From Ctenosaura bakeri (lineage: Eukaryota > Chordata > Lepidosauria > Squamata > Iguanidae), in the NCBI GenBank assembly GCA_948474755.1, contig CAOLHI010001246.1, positions 124,001 through 188,000 on the forward strand: a DNA stretch of 64,000 nt, written 5' to 3'. Of the stretch, positions 44,691 through 55,301 are shown piece by piece; within the stretch, counting starts at the first letter, position 1, and the number at the start of each line of letters is the position of its first letter. The position numbers and the translations under genes were made by a program. The notes beneath the pieces are model-generated. The model saw nothing but the letters and a program-made list of their open reading frames with translations, was not told where the DNA came from and ran no database searches.

Positions 44691-46245
44691 ATCCAGCTAA
44701 GTTCCAGAGCTATTGTGCACTACCGTATTGGCTGTGGTTGCATAAGATTCCTTAGGAACCCTTGTCTGCTGAAGATGAGCAATTGCTAATGCACCCCAGC
44801 TCCCTAGGTAACTATCAGATAGTCTCGACCCTTCCATTTCTAAATAGGGTCCTAAATAGAGTAGTGGCAACACAACTCCAAGATTTCTTGAGTGAAATGT
44901 ATTACCTGGACCCATTCAAATCTGGGTTTGGACCTTCTTATGGGACAGAAATGGCTTCGGTCACCTTGGTGGATGACTTACACCAGGAGTTGGACAAGGG
45001 AGTGAGTCTTTATTGGTTTTCCTGGATCTTTCAGCAGTATTTGATTCCATTGACCATAATATCCTCCTGGGTTGTCTGGAACTTGAGGGCATTGCTTTGC
45101 AACGGTTCCAGTTTTTCTTGGCGGAATGTACTCAGAGGACAGTGCTTGAGGACTGTTGTTCAGCCTTGTAGCTATTAGCCTTTGGGCTTCCACAGGCATC
45201 ATATTTGTCCCCTATGCTTTTCAACATCTACTTGAAGATGCTAGAAGAAGTCATCTGGATCTTTGGGGCTGGGTGTCATCAGTATGCTGATACCCAGTTC
45301 TATGTCTCCTTTATAAATGGTGCCAGGGAGGCTATAGTAGTATTGAATCATTGTCTGGATGCAGTAAAGGAGGTGAATAGACTGAGGTTTAATCAGAACT
45401 GTTGCTAGTCGGTAGGAAAATTAACCTCGGATTGGGATTACAGCCTGTTCTGGATGGGCTTGCTCCTCTCTGAAAGATCAAATTTGTAGCATGGGGGTTC
45501 TCTTGGACCCAGCATTGCTCCTGGAAGGCCAGGTTACTGCAGTGGCCGGGAGCACCTTTGCACAGTTTGGCTGGTGAGTCAGCTACAACCTTTCTTGAAG
45601 AAGGCAGATATGGCCACAGTAGTTCATGCCTTAGATTGCCATGATACCATGGGGCTGCTGTTGAAATGTGTTTGGAAGGTGCAGCTAATGCAAAATGCAG
45701 CAGCCAGACTGCCATCCAGATACGCATTTTAGAGACCATAGAACACCAGTCCTGCAAAAACTACACTGGCTTCCAGTTTGCTTCTGAGCTCAATTCAAGG
45801 TAAACAACTTGGGTACAAGATATCTGAAAGACTTCCTCTCCCATAAGAGTCTGCCACAAAATTTGAGATCTTCAGAGGAGGCCTTTTTGCATGTCCCAAC
45901 CATGAAGTCAGGTTGGTAGGTATACATAAGAGGGCTTTCTTTCTAGCATCAGCATTACTGTGGAACTTGCTGCCCAAAGAAATTAGGCTGGCCCCATCTC
46001 TTTTAAGCTTCCGGCCTATTCCGGTGCAATTCTGCATGGTGTTCAGTGTTTGAAAATGCTATTCTGACTGTTTCAAAACTTGATTATGAGATAGTTTTTA
46101 GGCTGCTTTTGGGAGTTTTTAAAGAGTATTTTAATGTGTTTTAAAAATGTTTTTAATTTGATATTGTTTATTTGGTTTTTATTTGTTTGTTGCCTCAGGA
46201 GCCCTTGTGGGGTGGGAGTTAATACAGAAATGCTTAAATAAATAC
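44691..46245 (+). mobile_element. L2-clade LINE, 5'-truncated, degenerate ORF2
   Basis: L2 LINEs move by target-primed reverse transcription. The plus strand shows reverse-transcriptase blocks in order: NYQIVSTLPFLNRVLNRVVA (near 44810), DPFKSGFGPSYGTEMASVTL (near 44910), a broken 'LDLSAAFDTIDH' region (near 45030), SPMLFNIYLKMLEEVIW (near 45210) and HQYADTQFY (near 45280), where the YADD catalytic box has lost one aspartate. The C-terminal end lies near 45930-46010, followed by a T-rich UTR and GTTAATACAG...AATAAATA. Several frame shifts and stops, so inactive. The N-terminal endonuclease is absent, as is usual for 5'-truncated copies. Confidence 0.87.
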
Positions 46246-47450
46246 CCTTCTCAGCTACTATTATGTTTAGGAGCAGCATCAAAACAAACCATGGACCTTT
46301 GCTCCACTCTTTGTCATGTCATTTGAACTTGGATGCAGCTGTTACTGTGGTTTTTTTGTACAGCAAATGATGGATGAAGTCCATGGTTTGATTTAGGTTT
46401 GTTTGGAAGTTCCACCTGTAGTTTGTCAGGAGAGAAACAAACAAGAGCAGGAGCTACACACAGCACAATTAAAACAACAACAGTAACAAAGCAATGTTCC
46501 ATAGTTGTGGGGTGAACTAGTTAGCCTGTGTTCTTGCAGTTCCTTTTCTTATCATGTAGTGTGTTTGTGCAGAACTAGCCTGTTGTGTCTAACACCTAAA
46601 GTCAGTTGTTGCTGTTTCATTTACATATATTCCTGAGGTCAATAAGCTTAATATTACAGACTCCTCAGTACCGTACAAATACAATCTGCTTGATGATGGA
46701 AAGTTAAATTAATAAAGCTTGAAAGTTAAGTTTTGCAGAAACCATATCTAATTAATGTCTCCTTAAATCAACAGCTTTAAAGCCTCTTGTTCTCTGAGTT
46801 CTGATAGGAATTAGTGAAGTGTGAGAAAATATTTATACAGCAATTCAAAATTAGGTAGTGTAATGTGAATTGTCAATATAACATGTATAACTAAACATTA
46901 ATATTTAGATATCTATTATTGATCTATATTGAGACCAAAAATAGTTCTATGGTATAATATGGAGAGACAAAGATCATGAATTGTTTTGAATTAGATGGCA
47001 AGCTCCTGGGAATGTAATCATAAGACCAATTTGCCATGTCATTCTCTTATTGGTGTAATAAATCAACAGTGTCATTTTAAGCGTAATCGAAGCTAAATTA
47101 GTGTTTGATTAATTTCATATCTGTGTATACAGATATAGGTAGACATGCTCTTTCACTATCACCTTTCACTATCACCTAACTGAAAAGGGAAGTTCTATAT
47201 AAGAAACGCTATGATGCAAAGATACATCAGTATGGTTATAAACAGAGTAACCACCTTCCCACTAAAGTTTCATTGAAATGAATGACATTTCATGAGCATA
47301 TATATGGATTGTTCAGGATTGTTCCCTTGCTTTCAAAGAGATAAAGCTTTAGGATTTTTTTCACTTTTCATACATTTACATACCTAGTACTTAGACATGT
47401 GTAAGAGAAATATGAATGAAAAATGCTTGTATAAAAACATATAAATTGTT
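46246..47450. other. No recognised feature; small direct repeat
   Basis: TTTCACTATCACC is repeated back to back at 47151-47163 and 47164-47176. The rest is unique-looking AT-rich DNA. Confidence 0.55.
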
Positions 47451-47580
47451 GCCCTTTTATTCTTAAACCTTGATATAGTTAACTGAAATAATTTTTCAGA
47501 ATATTTATTTCCACTGCCCTTTTATTCTTAAACCTTGATATAGTTAACTGAAATAATTTTTCAGAATATTTATTTCCACC
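47451..47580. repeat. 65-bp tandem duplication, nearly perfect
   Basis: Unit 1 (47451-47515) and unit 2 (47516-47580) match at every base except the last (T versus C). The unit starts GCCCTTTTATTCTTAAACCT and ends ATATTTATTTCCAC plus one base. Such identity in neutral DNA points to a recent duplication or an assembly artefact. Confidence 0.97.
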
Positions 47581-47849
47581 ACTGATATACATCAGTGATG
47601 TATATAAATGACGATTACTATGCATGTTAATACTCCCAAAGTTAATAAATAATGCACTTGTGTTTATAACTGTAACTAAGCCAATTCTACAAGTTAGCAG
47701 TTCTTGACAACATATTACAGCAAACACCTATATTCGCCTATATATAATAGCTTTGAAAAAAGCAATTGAACAGCACCATTTTCAGGTAGAACCTGGATTC
47801 CAGAAGGATGGAAGTAGACTTAATATAATGCTTGAAAATAGAGTGAAAA

Positions 47850-47851
<2 letters not shown>

Positions 47852-47891
<40 letters not shown>
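47852..47891. repeat. (GT)20 microsatellite
   Basis: Twenty uninterrupted GT dinucleotides. Purity suggests length variation. Confidence 0.99.
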
Positions 47892-47892
<1 letters not shown>

Positions 47893-48234
47893 AGCAGAGG
47901 TTTTGGCTTATGCCTTATTCAGTGATGTCCATTGGAATGGGGATAATAAATGACATCCCATGGCAATTATAGATTTCCCAAGGTTTAATTGTGGAATTCA
48001 GAGGATGTTGTTGAATGCAAGAGTTATATTGATCTTCTAAATTAAGGCTATACAGTGTCAAGAAATCAAGTCTTTTGTTCCATTTTTCCCCCTTAAACAT
48101 TGCTGTGCCCCTCAGAATTAAATACTTTGCAAAGGTTGTTTCAGCATTTTGGTGGTGATTGCTGTTTTATGGTTTCTGAATCTTGCACAAAAGATCAGGG
48201 TGATTTTTCCTACATATTGTATGTTGCATCCAGA

Positions 48235-48441
48235 GTTGTTGTTGCTATATGCCTTCAAGTCGTTTCCATCTTATAGTAACCCTAAGGTGAACCTATCATG
48301 GAGTCTTCTTGTCAAGATTTGTTCAGAAAGGTTTGCCTTTGCCATCATCTGAGACTGAGAGAGTGTGACAAAGACGTCACCCACTTCCGTGGCCAAGAGG
48401 GGAATTGAACCCTGTTCTCCAAAGTCCGTAGTCTTAGCATA
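48235..48441 (-). mobile_element. tRNA-derived SINE, 5'-truncated
   Basis: On the plus strand: GTTGTTGTTGCTATATGCCT, TCAAGTCGTTTCCATCTTAT, CCCTAAGGTGAACCTATCAT, GGCCAAGAGGGGAATTGAAC and CCCTGTTCTCCAAAGTCCGT. The sequence then diverges before the expected A box. Confidence 0.88.
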
Positions 48442-49302
48442 CATCTGAGATTAGTGGCATTGCAAGTCATGTTTTCTTTAATGTGATAGATTTTACCTGT
48501 GCTTCTGCTTTTAAAAGTTATTTCATGCAGATGTGTGAAATAACACAGCAGTTGGATGCAAAGTGATAAGAATTAACATTTTTGGTTGATATTTTTTATT
48601 TCAGCTCTCAGCAGCAACTTCTTTAGTGTAGATGGTTGACAGAGAGCAATGATACAGAAGGATTATTAATAGCTTTAGAAAGACATGGTGAATTAGCTAT
48701 CAAGGGGTCACTTTCATTGCCAAGTAGTAACTGGGAGATGATGGGTGGAAATCAAGCACAAAAGGAACACAACTGTCCTGATTTTTTTTATTGCCTTTTT
48801 TTTTTGGTTAGGTTTTTTTGTTTGTTTTGTTTTGTTTTTTTGATAGAGGAAATATTTTGTAGTAGATATAATGGTCTGAAAAGACTGATGGTCTTTTTGA
48901 TGCAAGTGATGTTTTAGTTCCTTTCTTAGTTGATAACATCATTGTCACATATATATTTAATCCTGAGAGGCAAGCTATGTGTGATGTTTTTTATATGTTT
49001 GGGGTGGCAGGGATTCTCATTGAAAGACATATGAGCATCATCTGGTTCACAAAGCAGATTTGTAACTATCTTGTGATTCATGATGCTTAGAAGAACATCC
49101 AGGAAAGGAATTTGTGGATCTTCAATGGTCTTGTTGTAGGTGAATTTAATAGAAGCATGAACAGAGATAATGTAATTTTAAATGTATGCCAGACCTTCTC
49201 TCTCTCCTGCTGGTTATGAAGATGGCATCAGTGTATCTCCACTATACACATGGCTTATATTTGTCAGGATTTTTTGCTCTAGTTTACATACACACTTCTT
49301 TA
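48442..49302. other. No recognised gene; T-rich patch
   Basis: A T/TTTTG-rich low-complexity patch lies at about 48781-48842. No supported coding frame. Confidence 0.55.
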
Positions 49303-49922
49303 TCTTATTATTATTATTACTGTTATTATCACTATTATTTTATTTATATCCTGCCTTTCTTCCAATAATTAGACTCAGGGCAGCTAACAACATATTTAAA
49401 AACAATATAGCTTAAAAACTGCAAAGCTTCACTAAAACTATAAATACAGTTAAACAGTTTATAAAGATACAAAGCAATCAAACAGTTTATAAACTTAAAC
49501 ATTAAACATTAAAATTCATTAGAAGAGTATGGAAACCATTAAATAGCACAGCACATTATTAAAAGCCCATCCCATTCAGCTGCCAAAAGCCTTTTGGCAC
49601 CAGAATGTTCTATCGACAGAAGGAGAACAAGGAGGGAGCCGTCCTGGCTTCCCTAGGGAGGAAGTTCCAAAACATGGAAGCAGTCACTGAGAAGGCCCTT
49701 TCTCATATTCCTACTGAATGGGCCAGAGAATGTGGTGGGACAGAGAAAAGGCCCTCTATATCTAGTAGACTCATAAAGGGAGATAAGGTCCTTCACATAG
49801 CCTGGATCCAAGCTGTATAAGACTTTATAGTCATCACCAGCAATTTGAATTGTGCCTAGAAACAGACCGGTAGTCAGTGGAGGTGTTGCAACCGCAGGTA
49901 GCAGTTTGGCGGCAGCTAGTGA

Positions 49923-50750
49923 CGTAGACTTGATTTGACTGACTCAGACTCAAGTCAGACTTAAGTCGTCTCAGTGATTTGGCTCGGACTCAACTCAGCA
50001 ATAAATGACACATGGACTCAATTTTACTTGAGACTTGTATATTTTTAGTGACTGACTTGTTGCCCTTGGTTCAGTAACATAACACATTCATCTGGAAACC
50101 TTACAACTTTGAACAACACTTCCATCTCTTTTTGCCTACTGGTCACGTGATGATCTGTCTCAAGCCCAAAGTGTGGGTGCATTTCTCAGAGGGGAATAGC
50201 AAAATGAGTTAGGCAATGGGCTTGAGGCAGGCTTGAGGTCTGCTCAACAGCCTGTCTCTGCTGCACATCAGAGGAGCCTTCCTAAAACTTTTCTTAAGAA
50301 CTGAAGACAAGAGTTTCCCCCAGAATGCAGGGTGCATTTCTCAGAGGAGAACAGCAAATGTGTTAGGCAACAGGCCTGAGGAGGAAGAATCCTTCCTTCT
50401 AAAGCTTTTGAAGCTTCAGTAATGGGGAGTAGGAAGAATCCTATTCCCCACTTCTGAAAAATCTTCCAGCTTCTGAAATGAGAAGTAAGAAGGATCCTAT
50501 TCCCCATATTCTGAAGCTGCAGATGACAAAATCACAAATGTGGAGGGTTGACTCTCCTTAAATTGTTAAAGCAGACTTTTTTCAAATCTGTCCAAAAATT
50601 CTGGAATATAGGTTGGGGTATATAGTTGGCTCCCAGACTGAAGACTTGACTTGAGACTTGACTTGAAAGTATTTTCAAGGACTTGACACTCAACTTTTTT
50701 GAAGGTAGAGACTTGAGACTTGGAGTAAAAGACTTAAATATATCAGTAGC
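49923..50750. mobile_element. DNA transposon with GACTTGAGACT subterminal repeats
   Basis: L2 sequence breaks off near 49920 and resumes near 50751. The about 830 bases between are unlike L2. Both ends are packed with variants of GACTTGAGACT. The left end has GACTCAAGTCAGACTTAAGTC and GGACTCAACTC, and the right end GACTTGACTTGAGACTTGAC and TAGAGACTTGAGACTTGG. Many face opposite ways at the two ends. Two internal duplications occur: GTGCATTTCTCAGAGG (50188 and 50331) and ATCCTATTCCCCA (50437 and 50493). Exact termini and target duplication are not clear. Motif-dense subterminal arrays are typical of transposase-binding regions in hAT-like elements, but the superfamily is not established. Confidence 0.62.
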
Positions 50751-51464
50751 TACAGCTCTTTAGACCAATTGAAGTTTCTGAGCACCTTTCAAAGACAGCC
50801 CCATGTACACATTACAGTAATCCAAATGGGTAACCAGGGCAGATGTTACTATGGCCAGTTCCAACTTCTTCAGGAATTAGGCACAGCTGACACATTAGCT
50901 TTTAACTATGTAGATCTTCCTGTTCACTGCCAAAACCTGGGCCTCCAGATTCAGGGATGAATCCAGGAGTATCTCCAAATTGCCAACCTGAATTTTCAAG
51001 GGAGTGTAATCCCATCTAACACAGGCTACATCCCTATTACCAGAGCTATCTTTTGTTTGACAAGGAGCACCTCTGTCTTGCCTGGACTAACCTTCAGTTT
51101 ATTTGTCCTCATCCAGTTCATCACAGCTGCCAGGCACTGGTTTAGCTCAGAAACAGCTTCCTTGGAATTAGGTAGAAATGAGTAGTAGAACTGGGTATCA
51201 TCAGCATGCTGGTGACATCTTACCCCAAAACTCCAGATAACCTCTGCCAGCAATTTCTTGTAGATATTAAATAGTATAAGAACTCTACAGGCCATTGTAA
51301 TGCTCTCAAGGAGCTGAAGAGGAATTCCTCAGTACCAGCCACTGTAGAAAAGTACCTCCAACCCCCATTACAGTGAGGTGACCCAGAAGGAGACTATGGT
51401 TCATGATGTCAAAAGCTGCCAAGTGCTCCAGTAGAACCAACGGGACACAGTCCCCTCTGCCCAG

Positions 51465-51706
51465 TTTTTTTTTTATTTGTATTCCACCTCTCCATATGGA
51501 TCGAGGTGGCGAACAACTTACAAATAGCATGTATTTCGAAACATTTCTATACATGCCCCCAACAAGCTGGGTACTCATTTTACCAACCTGCAAAAGGATG
51601 GAAGGCTGAGTCAACCTTGGAGCCCGGCAGGATCGAACAACCTTGTGGCTTGCAGTATTGGCATTTAACCACTGCGCCACCAGGGCTCCCTGGTGGTGCA
51701 GTGGTT
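51465..51706 (-). mobile_element. Sauria-type tRNA SINE inserted in L2, with inverted 5' end
   Basis: On the plus strand it starts with a T10 run (reversed A tail) and CACCTCTCCATATGGATCGA, then GGGTACTCATTTTACCAACC, GGATCGAACAACCTTGTGGC (B box) and TTAACCACTGCGCCACCAGG (A box). CCCAG flanks both ends (51460-51464 and 51707-51711). Beyond the normal 5' end, the first 18 bases are repeated in inverted form (51689-51706). This is a different SINE subfamily from the GACTTGAAGGCAC-tailed copies. Confidence 0.83.
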
Positions 51707-52160
51707 CCCAGCATAGGTTATGCCCCTAGACAACCAGAACTGTTTTTGTCTCATAATCAGGCCTGAAACCACACTCAAATGGATCTTGATAATCTGTGTC
51801 ATCCAGGAACCACTGAAGTTGCAAAGTCACTACACATCCCAGTACCTTGCCCAAAAATGGAACATTGGTGACTAGTTTTTTTCAAAACTGTTTTTTCAAA
51901 AGAGGTCTCTTTAGGTGTGCCTTGTTATAAAGAGGCATTATCTTTCACCTTACCCACTCAGCCATTCTTCCTCTGGCCTGTTTAGTAAGCCAGGAAGGGC
52001 AAGAGTCTAATATGCATATGGTGGCTCTCACCTCTCCAAGGATGCTGTCCAAATCTTCATGCTGCACAAATTGAAAAGTATCCTTCAACACTGTATAAGC
52101 TGGAGCAAAGGTTACATCCACAGGTCCTGCATCAACTCTGGTGTCCAAGTCAAAGCCAAT

Positions 52161-54350
52161 CCCAACAATTTTATCTGTGAAGTAGTAGGTAAATTCTCCT
52201 TGCTAGATTCATGAAAAAAAAAGAACAAAAAAATCCATAGGTAATTAATACCTTCATCAGGAGGCACAAAATGCCTTAAAAGCTTCTGAGTTTTTTCAGA
52301 AGGCTTCATTAGGCTGGATGTGGCAAGAAAGGAGGTAGGGGACAAGAGAAGCAGCAGAAAAAATGCAAAAATTAGACCACATGCTGTGGCTGTTAATTTA
52401 AAATTAGACTCAGCCTCAAGATGGAAATTGGAAAATAAATGAATCACTGGTAAGAGTATAAGTATCAGGCTGGGACACTATATATGGTGGGACAAAAAGC
52501 ATCCATAACTGGCCTCCATTTCAGAAATCAAAAGGACTGGGTGCAACTCCGAGGTTTGTCTCTTGCCTTTAGGTGAAACTGATTCCTTAGTTGTCAGTGA
52601 GCTGCCTTACAGAAAAACATGGACATTAAACTTTTAAAAGTGCACTAGGTTTTAAGAAAAGTCCATTGAAATTAAGTTATGGCTATTATGGAGTTGTTAG
52701 AGGGGATGGAGCTCTCCATCCCCCAACTTTCTCTTCACATGGTAGAAAGTCTGACATGGTTACAAAGTTACTGCTTGTGTTCTTAGAATTTTCACAAGGT
52801 TTTTGTTAAGCCTTTTTCCCCATTTCTTACTCCCTCCCAATGACTTCTGGGCTGCACAGATTGTCTGCTGACAGTGAGGCTTAGAACTGCCCACCTGGAA
52901 AGTTCATGGTGTTCACCCATCATTCTGCTTTTAGCAGTAAATTTTTGGAAGAGTCCTTGTGAAGAATATGTCAGCTAATAGGAAATCATCCCTTTCTCCA
53001 AGATATGTAATGTATGAGTTATTCTGTGCTCCTCTAAGGTCACAGACTTTGATCAAAAGCTAACTAGGTGACTGGCTAATCTGCCTTTGCATACACAGAT
53101 TGAGGAGGAGGGAGTGGAGAAAGCAGGGAGCTAGGCTGTTGAAGATATTGTGGAGGCAGGAACTAGACAAGTCAGGTTGGTGCTAACCAAACACAGCTCA
53201 GAGAATGCTATGCAAGTGCAGGTTTGGGGTAGAAAGTGTACAAAACTGAGGCTTGTCTCTGACAGCAGGTGGATGGGGGAAACTATAACAGCCAAAGGGT
53301 GTTCAGCCAGGGGAAGAATGGAATAGGGTTTTGGAGAGCTGTGAATGATTAAGTAGTTCAGGGATTAATGATTGATGTAAATGTGTATTAATAAACTTTG
53401 GCTTGCTTGTTCTTTTTTACAACTGTGTCTGGCTGTTCCTGTTAAGTTTTGAGAGAGGGTCTTGTCATGTTTACCACAGTGAACCCACCAAACAACACAT
53501 TCACTGGTTCATATAGGATCAGCTTGAGGCCCACATACCTGACACAGGGAGAGATCTTGAAGGGGAAAGGGTGAGTGACAGGAGTGCAAGGGCTTGGAAC
53601 TGCAGTGCCAGCCTGGAGAAGGGATCCACCACAGGTATAGATCTCTTTTATGAGTAGCAAACTAATAACCTTGATCTAGTTTGTGAGTAGTGATGGTTCC
53701 TATCTGCTTTTTATTCCGTTTAACTGAAACATTAAGCACTTTCAAGTTCTGCCCATGGCATGAATAGTCCCTCAGTTATATCTGTCTCTTCAGAATGCAG
53801 AACGCACATGAAAGAAAGGCTGCGTTTTTGCTCTATTATCTAACAAATCATTTTGCAATGAAAAATAGATTACTATTAATAAACAATTTTTTCTTCTAAA
53901 GGCAAAAATGTGAACATAGTTGCAAGGAAGCAGCTGCTGTTTCTACTAAAATGGAGGGCAAGAACATTAATTTTAAAAGAAGACAATTTCAGAAAACATC
54001 TGTGACTCGAATATACAACCATCTTTTTTTTGTTTGATTCATTGCAATATGAATGTACATCTTTAATTTTTATTTTGTAAAACATAAAAATACAGAATGG
54101 TTCAGTTCTTATGATTCTCCTAACAGTCTTGCTCTTCTCACACAATTTCCCTTTCCACATCCAATTTAGTGTTAATCATAGTTTGGAGTGGTTTGTCAAC
54201 TATCTTTGGCATTTACTTTCCAAACCAGAGTAGAAAACCCACATCAAATCATAGTTTCTCATCTTGAAGTGATTGCTAATATTTTTGTAGGTGGGCAAGT
54301 GCAAATTGTACTTCATTAATTCTAGTATCCTGTTAAATCAGAGGCGAAAA
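52161..54350. other. No recognised gene; possible LTR-like stretch
   Basis: 52161-52440 may contain more L2. About 53130-53475 has a TTAATAAACTTTGG polyadenylation-like motif followed by about 85 bases ending TTTACCACA, which recalls an LTR R-U5 part but has no other support (confidence about 0.2). The remainder is unique-looking. Confidence 0.45.
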
Positions 54351-54458
54351 TGGTGCAAGTCTCCAAATATTGTTGGATTGCAACTCCCAGCATTTCTCAG
54401 CACTGACTATTTTGGTTATGGCTGCAGGGATCTGAAGTCCATCAATGTCTGGAAATGC
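54351..54458. repeat. Palindromic 'CTCCCAGCA' family copy
   Basis: AAATATTGTTGGATTGCAAC and TCCCAGCATTTCTCAGC lie on the left, TGAAGTCCATCAATGTCTGG on the right, in inverted order. Confidence 0.6.
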
Positions 54459-54517
54459 ATAATTTCCCTGTTCACAGAACAGGGAATAGAAAAGGAGGCT
54501 GCGTGGACAAAGTGGAT

Positions 54518-55301
54518 GGGGATGATTTCCGCACCAGAGTGGAGGAGCATTTCACCTTGTGTTGTGAGCAGTGTTTTTTAACCCGACTTACTCTGATTTT
54601 ACCAGATCGTTATCTGCATGCCCACCGGTTTCTGTTGAATTAACACAGTGAAAATTGTTTGCTGCTTCCACTCTGTCAATTATCGTGAAACTCCCATTCT
54701 CCTCCCAGTCCCTCCCTTGCTCCACACCGCAGCCTCTGATTGGTCAATGTAAAAAAAAAAATCTCCGTTGCTACATATCAGCAGAGGTTCTTTAGTTCAT
54801 TCTTACAGAAGACAAGCTCCCACCTCTGGTTTGCTAGTAAAATTGCTAGTAAAATTACTATGTTGCAAAATGATGCATGTCTAAAAAGTGTGTGACCACC
54901 ATAAAAGTTTGGAAAACTCTGGTCTAGATAGTCAGAAATTGAAAAGCAACTATCCTTAGGATCCCAACATATTTCATTCTATTCCAGTGCCTGCCCTATG
55001 TTTGAGGGGCGGAGACAGGAGAGGACAGAAATGACACCAGGGAAAGGTGGGAACGCCCACAGAGAACCACCTCTGTGTGTACACCTTCCGCATGTTGTCA
55101 GAAACACAGCCAAACCGATTTTTGTGCTTTACATCAGAGTTTTTCTGGTTTTACAATACATCGGTTTTACGTCAATAGTAATTGTGTTAAGAGCTCAAGC
55201 CGTGCGAATCCGCAGAGGAAACATCGATACTAACCGGTTTAACATGCAGATGTAACAGCAAGAATACGATGCGATGTATTGCCCTTGTGCGGAAAAGGCC
55301 C
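54518..55301. mobile_element. Long PIF-Harbinger-like element (copy B)
   Basis: Aligns in the same orientation with copy A (22334-23052): TTTCCGCACCAGAG start, CTCCCATTCTCCTCCC, CTGATTGGTCAATG, GGGGCGGAGACAGG, GGGAACGCCCACAG, TTTACATCAGAGTTTTTCTG, and a GTGCGGAAAAGGCCC end. The left terminus is diverged, and no convincing 3-bp target duplication is seen. It is longer than copy A mainly because of an inserted hAT fragment. Copy B keeps the better right end, copy A the better target duplication. Confidence 0.7.
54822..54922 (-). repeat. hAT fragment inside Harbinger copy B
   Basis: The complement from 54922 reads CAGAGTTTTCCAAACTTTTA, then CACACTTTTTAGACATGCAT and TTTTACTAGCAAACCAGAGG. This follows the left 90 bases of the hAT element at 36642. 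A 15-bp unit (GCTAGTAAAATT) is doubled near 54832. The opposite terminus is not recognisable. Confidence 0.7.

Larger units (their letters stand above)
49303..52160 (-). mobile_element. L2-clade LINE, minus strand, carrying two insertions
   Basis: Reading the minus strand from 52160 down: an upstream ORF2 block (QHEDLDSILGEVRATICILD, then SCPSWLTKQARG), the 'LDLSAAFDTIDH'-like LEHLAAFDIMNHSLLLGHL near 51420, NIYKKLLAEVIWSFGVRCHQ and HADDTQFYYS near 51200 (a Y-to-H change in the YADD box), WMRTNKLKVSPGKTEVLLV near 51090, then the C-terminal end near 49600-49740 and a 3' UTR ending in a (TAA)n-like tail at 49303. A SINE interrupts at 51465-51706 and a DNA transposon at about 49923-50750. Frames are broken. 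Some L2 sequence may extend toward 52440. Confidence 0.87.

Noticed and set aside
44762..45408. Two host-like ORFs with reverse-transcriptase similarity
   Set aside because: These are pieces of the degenerate L2 LINE, not host genes.
47852..47891. CRISPR-like or other array
   Set aside because: Pure GT dinucleotide microsatellite. No spacer-repeat arrays occur anywhere in the window.
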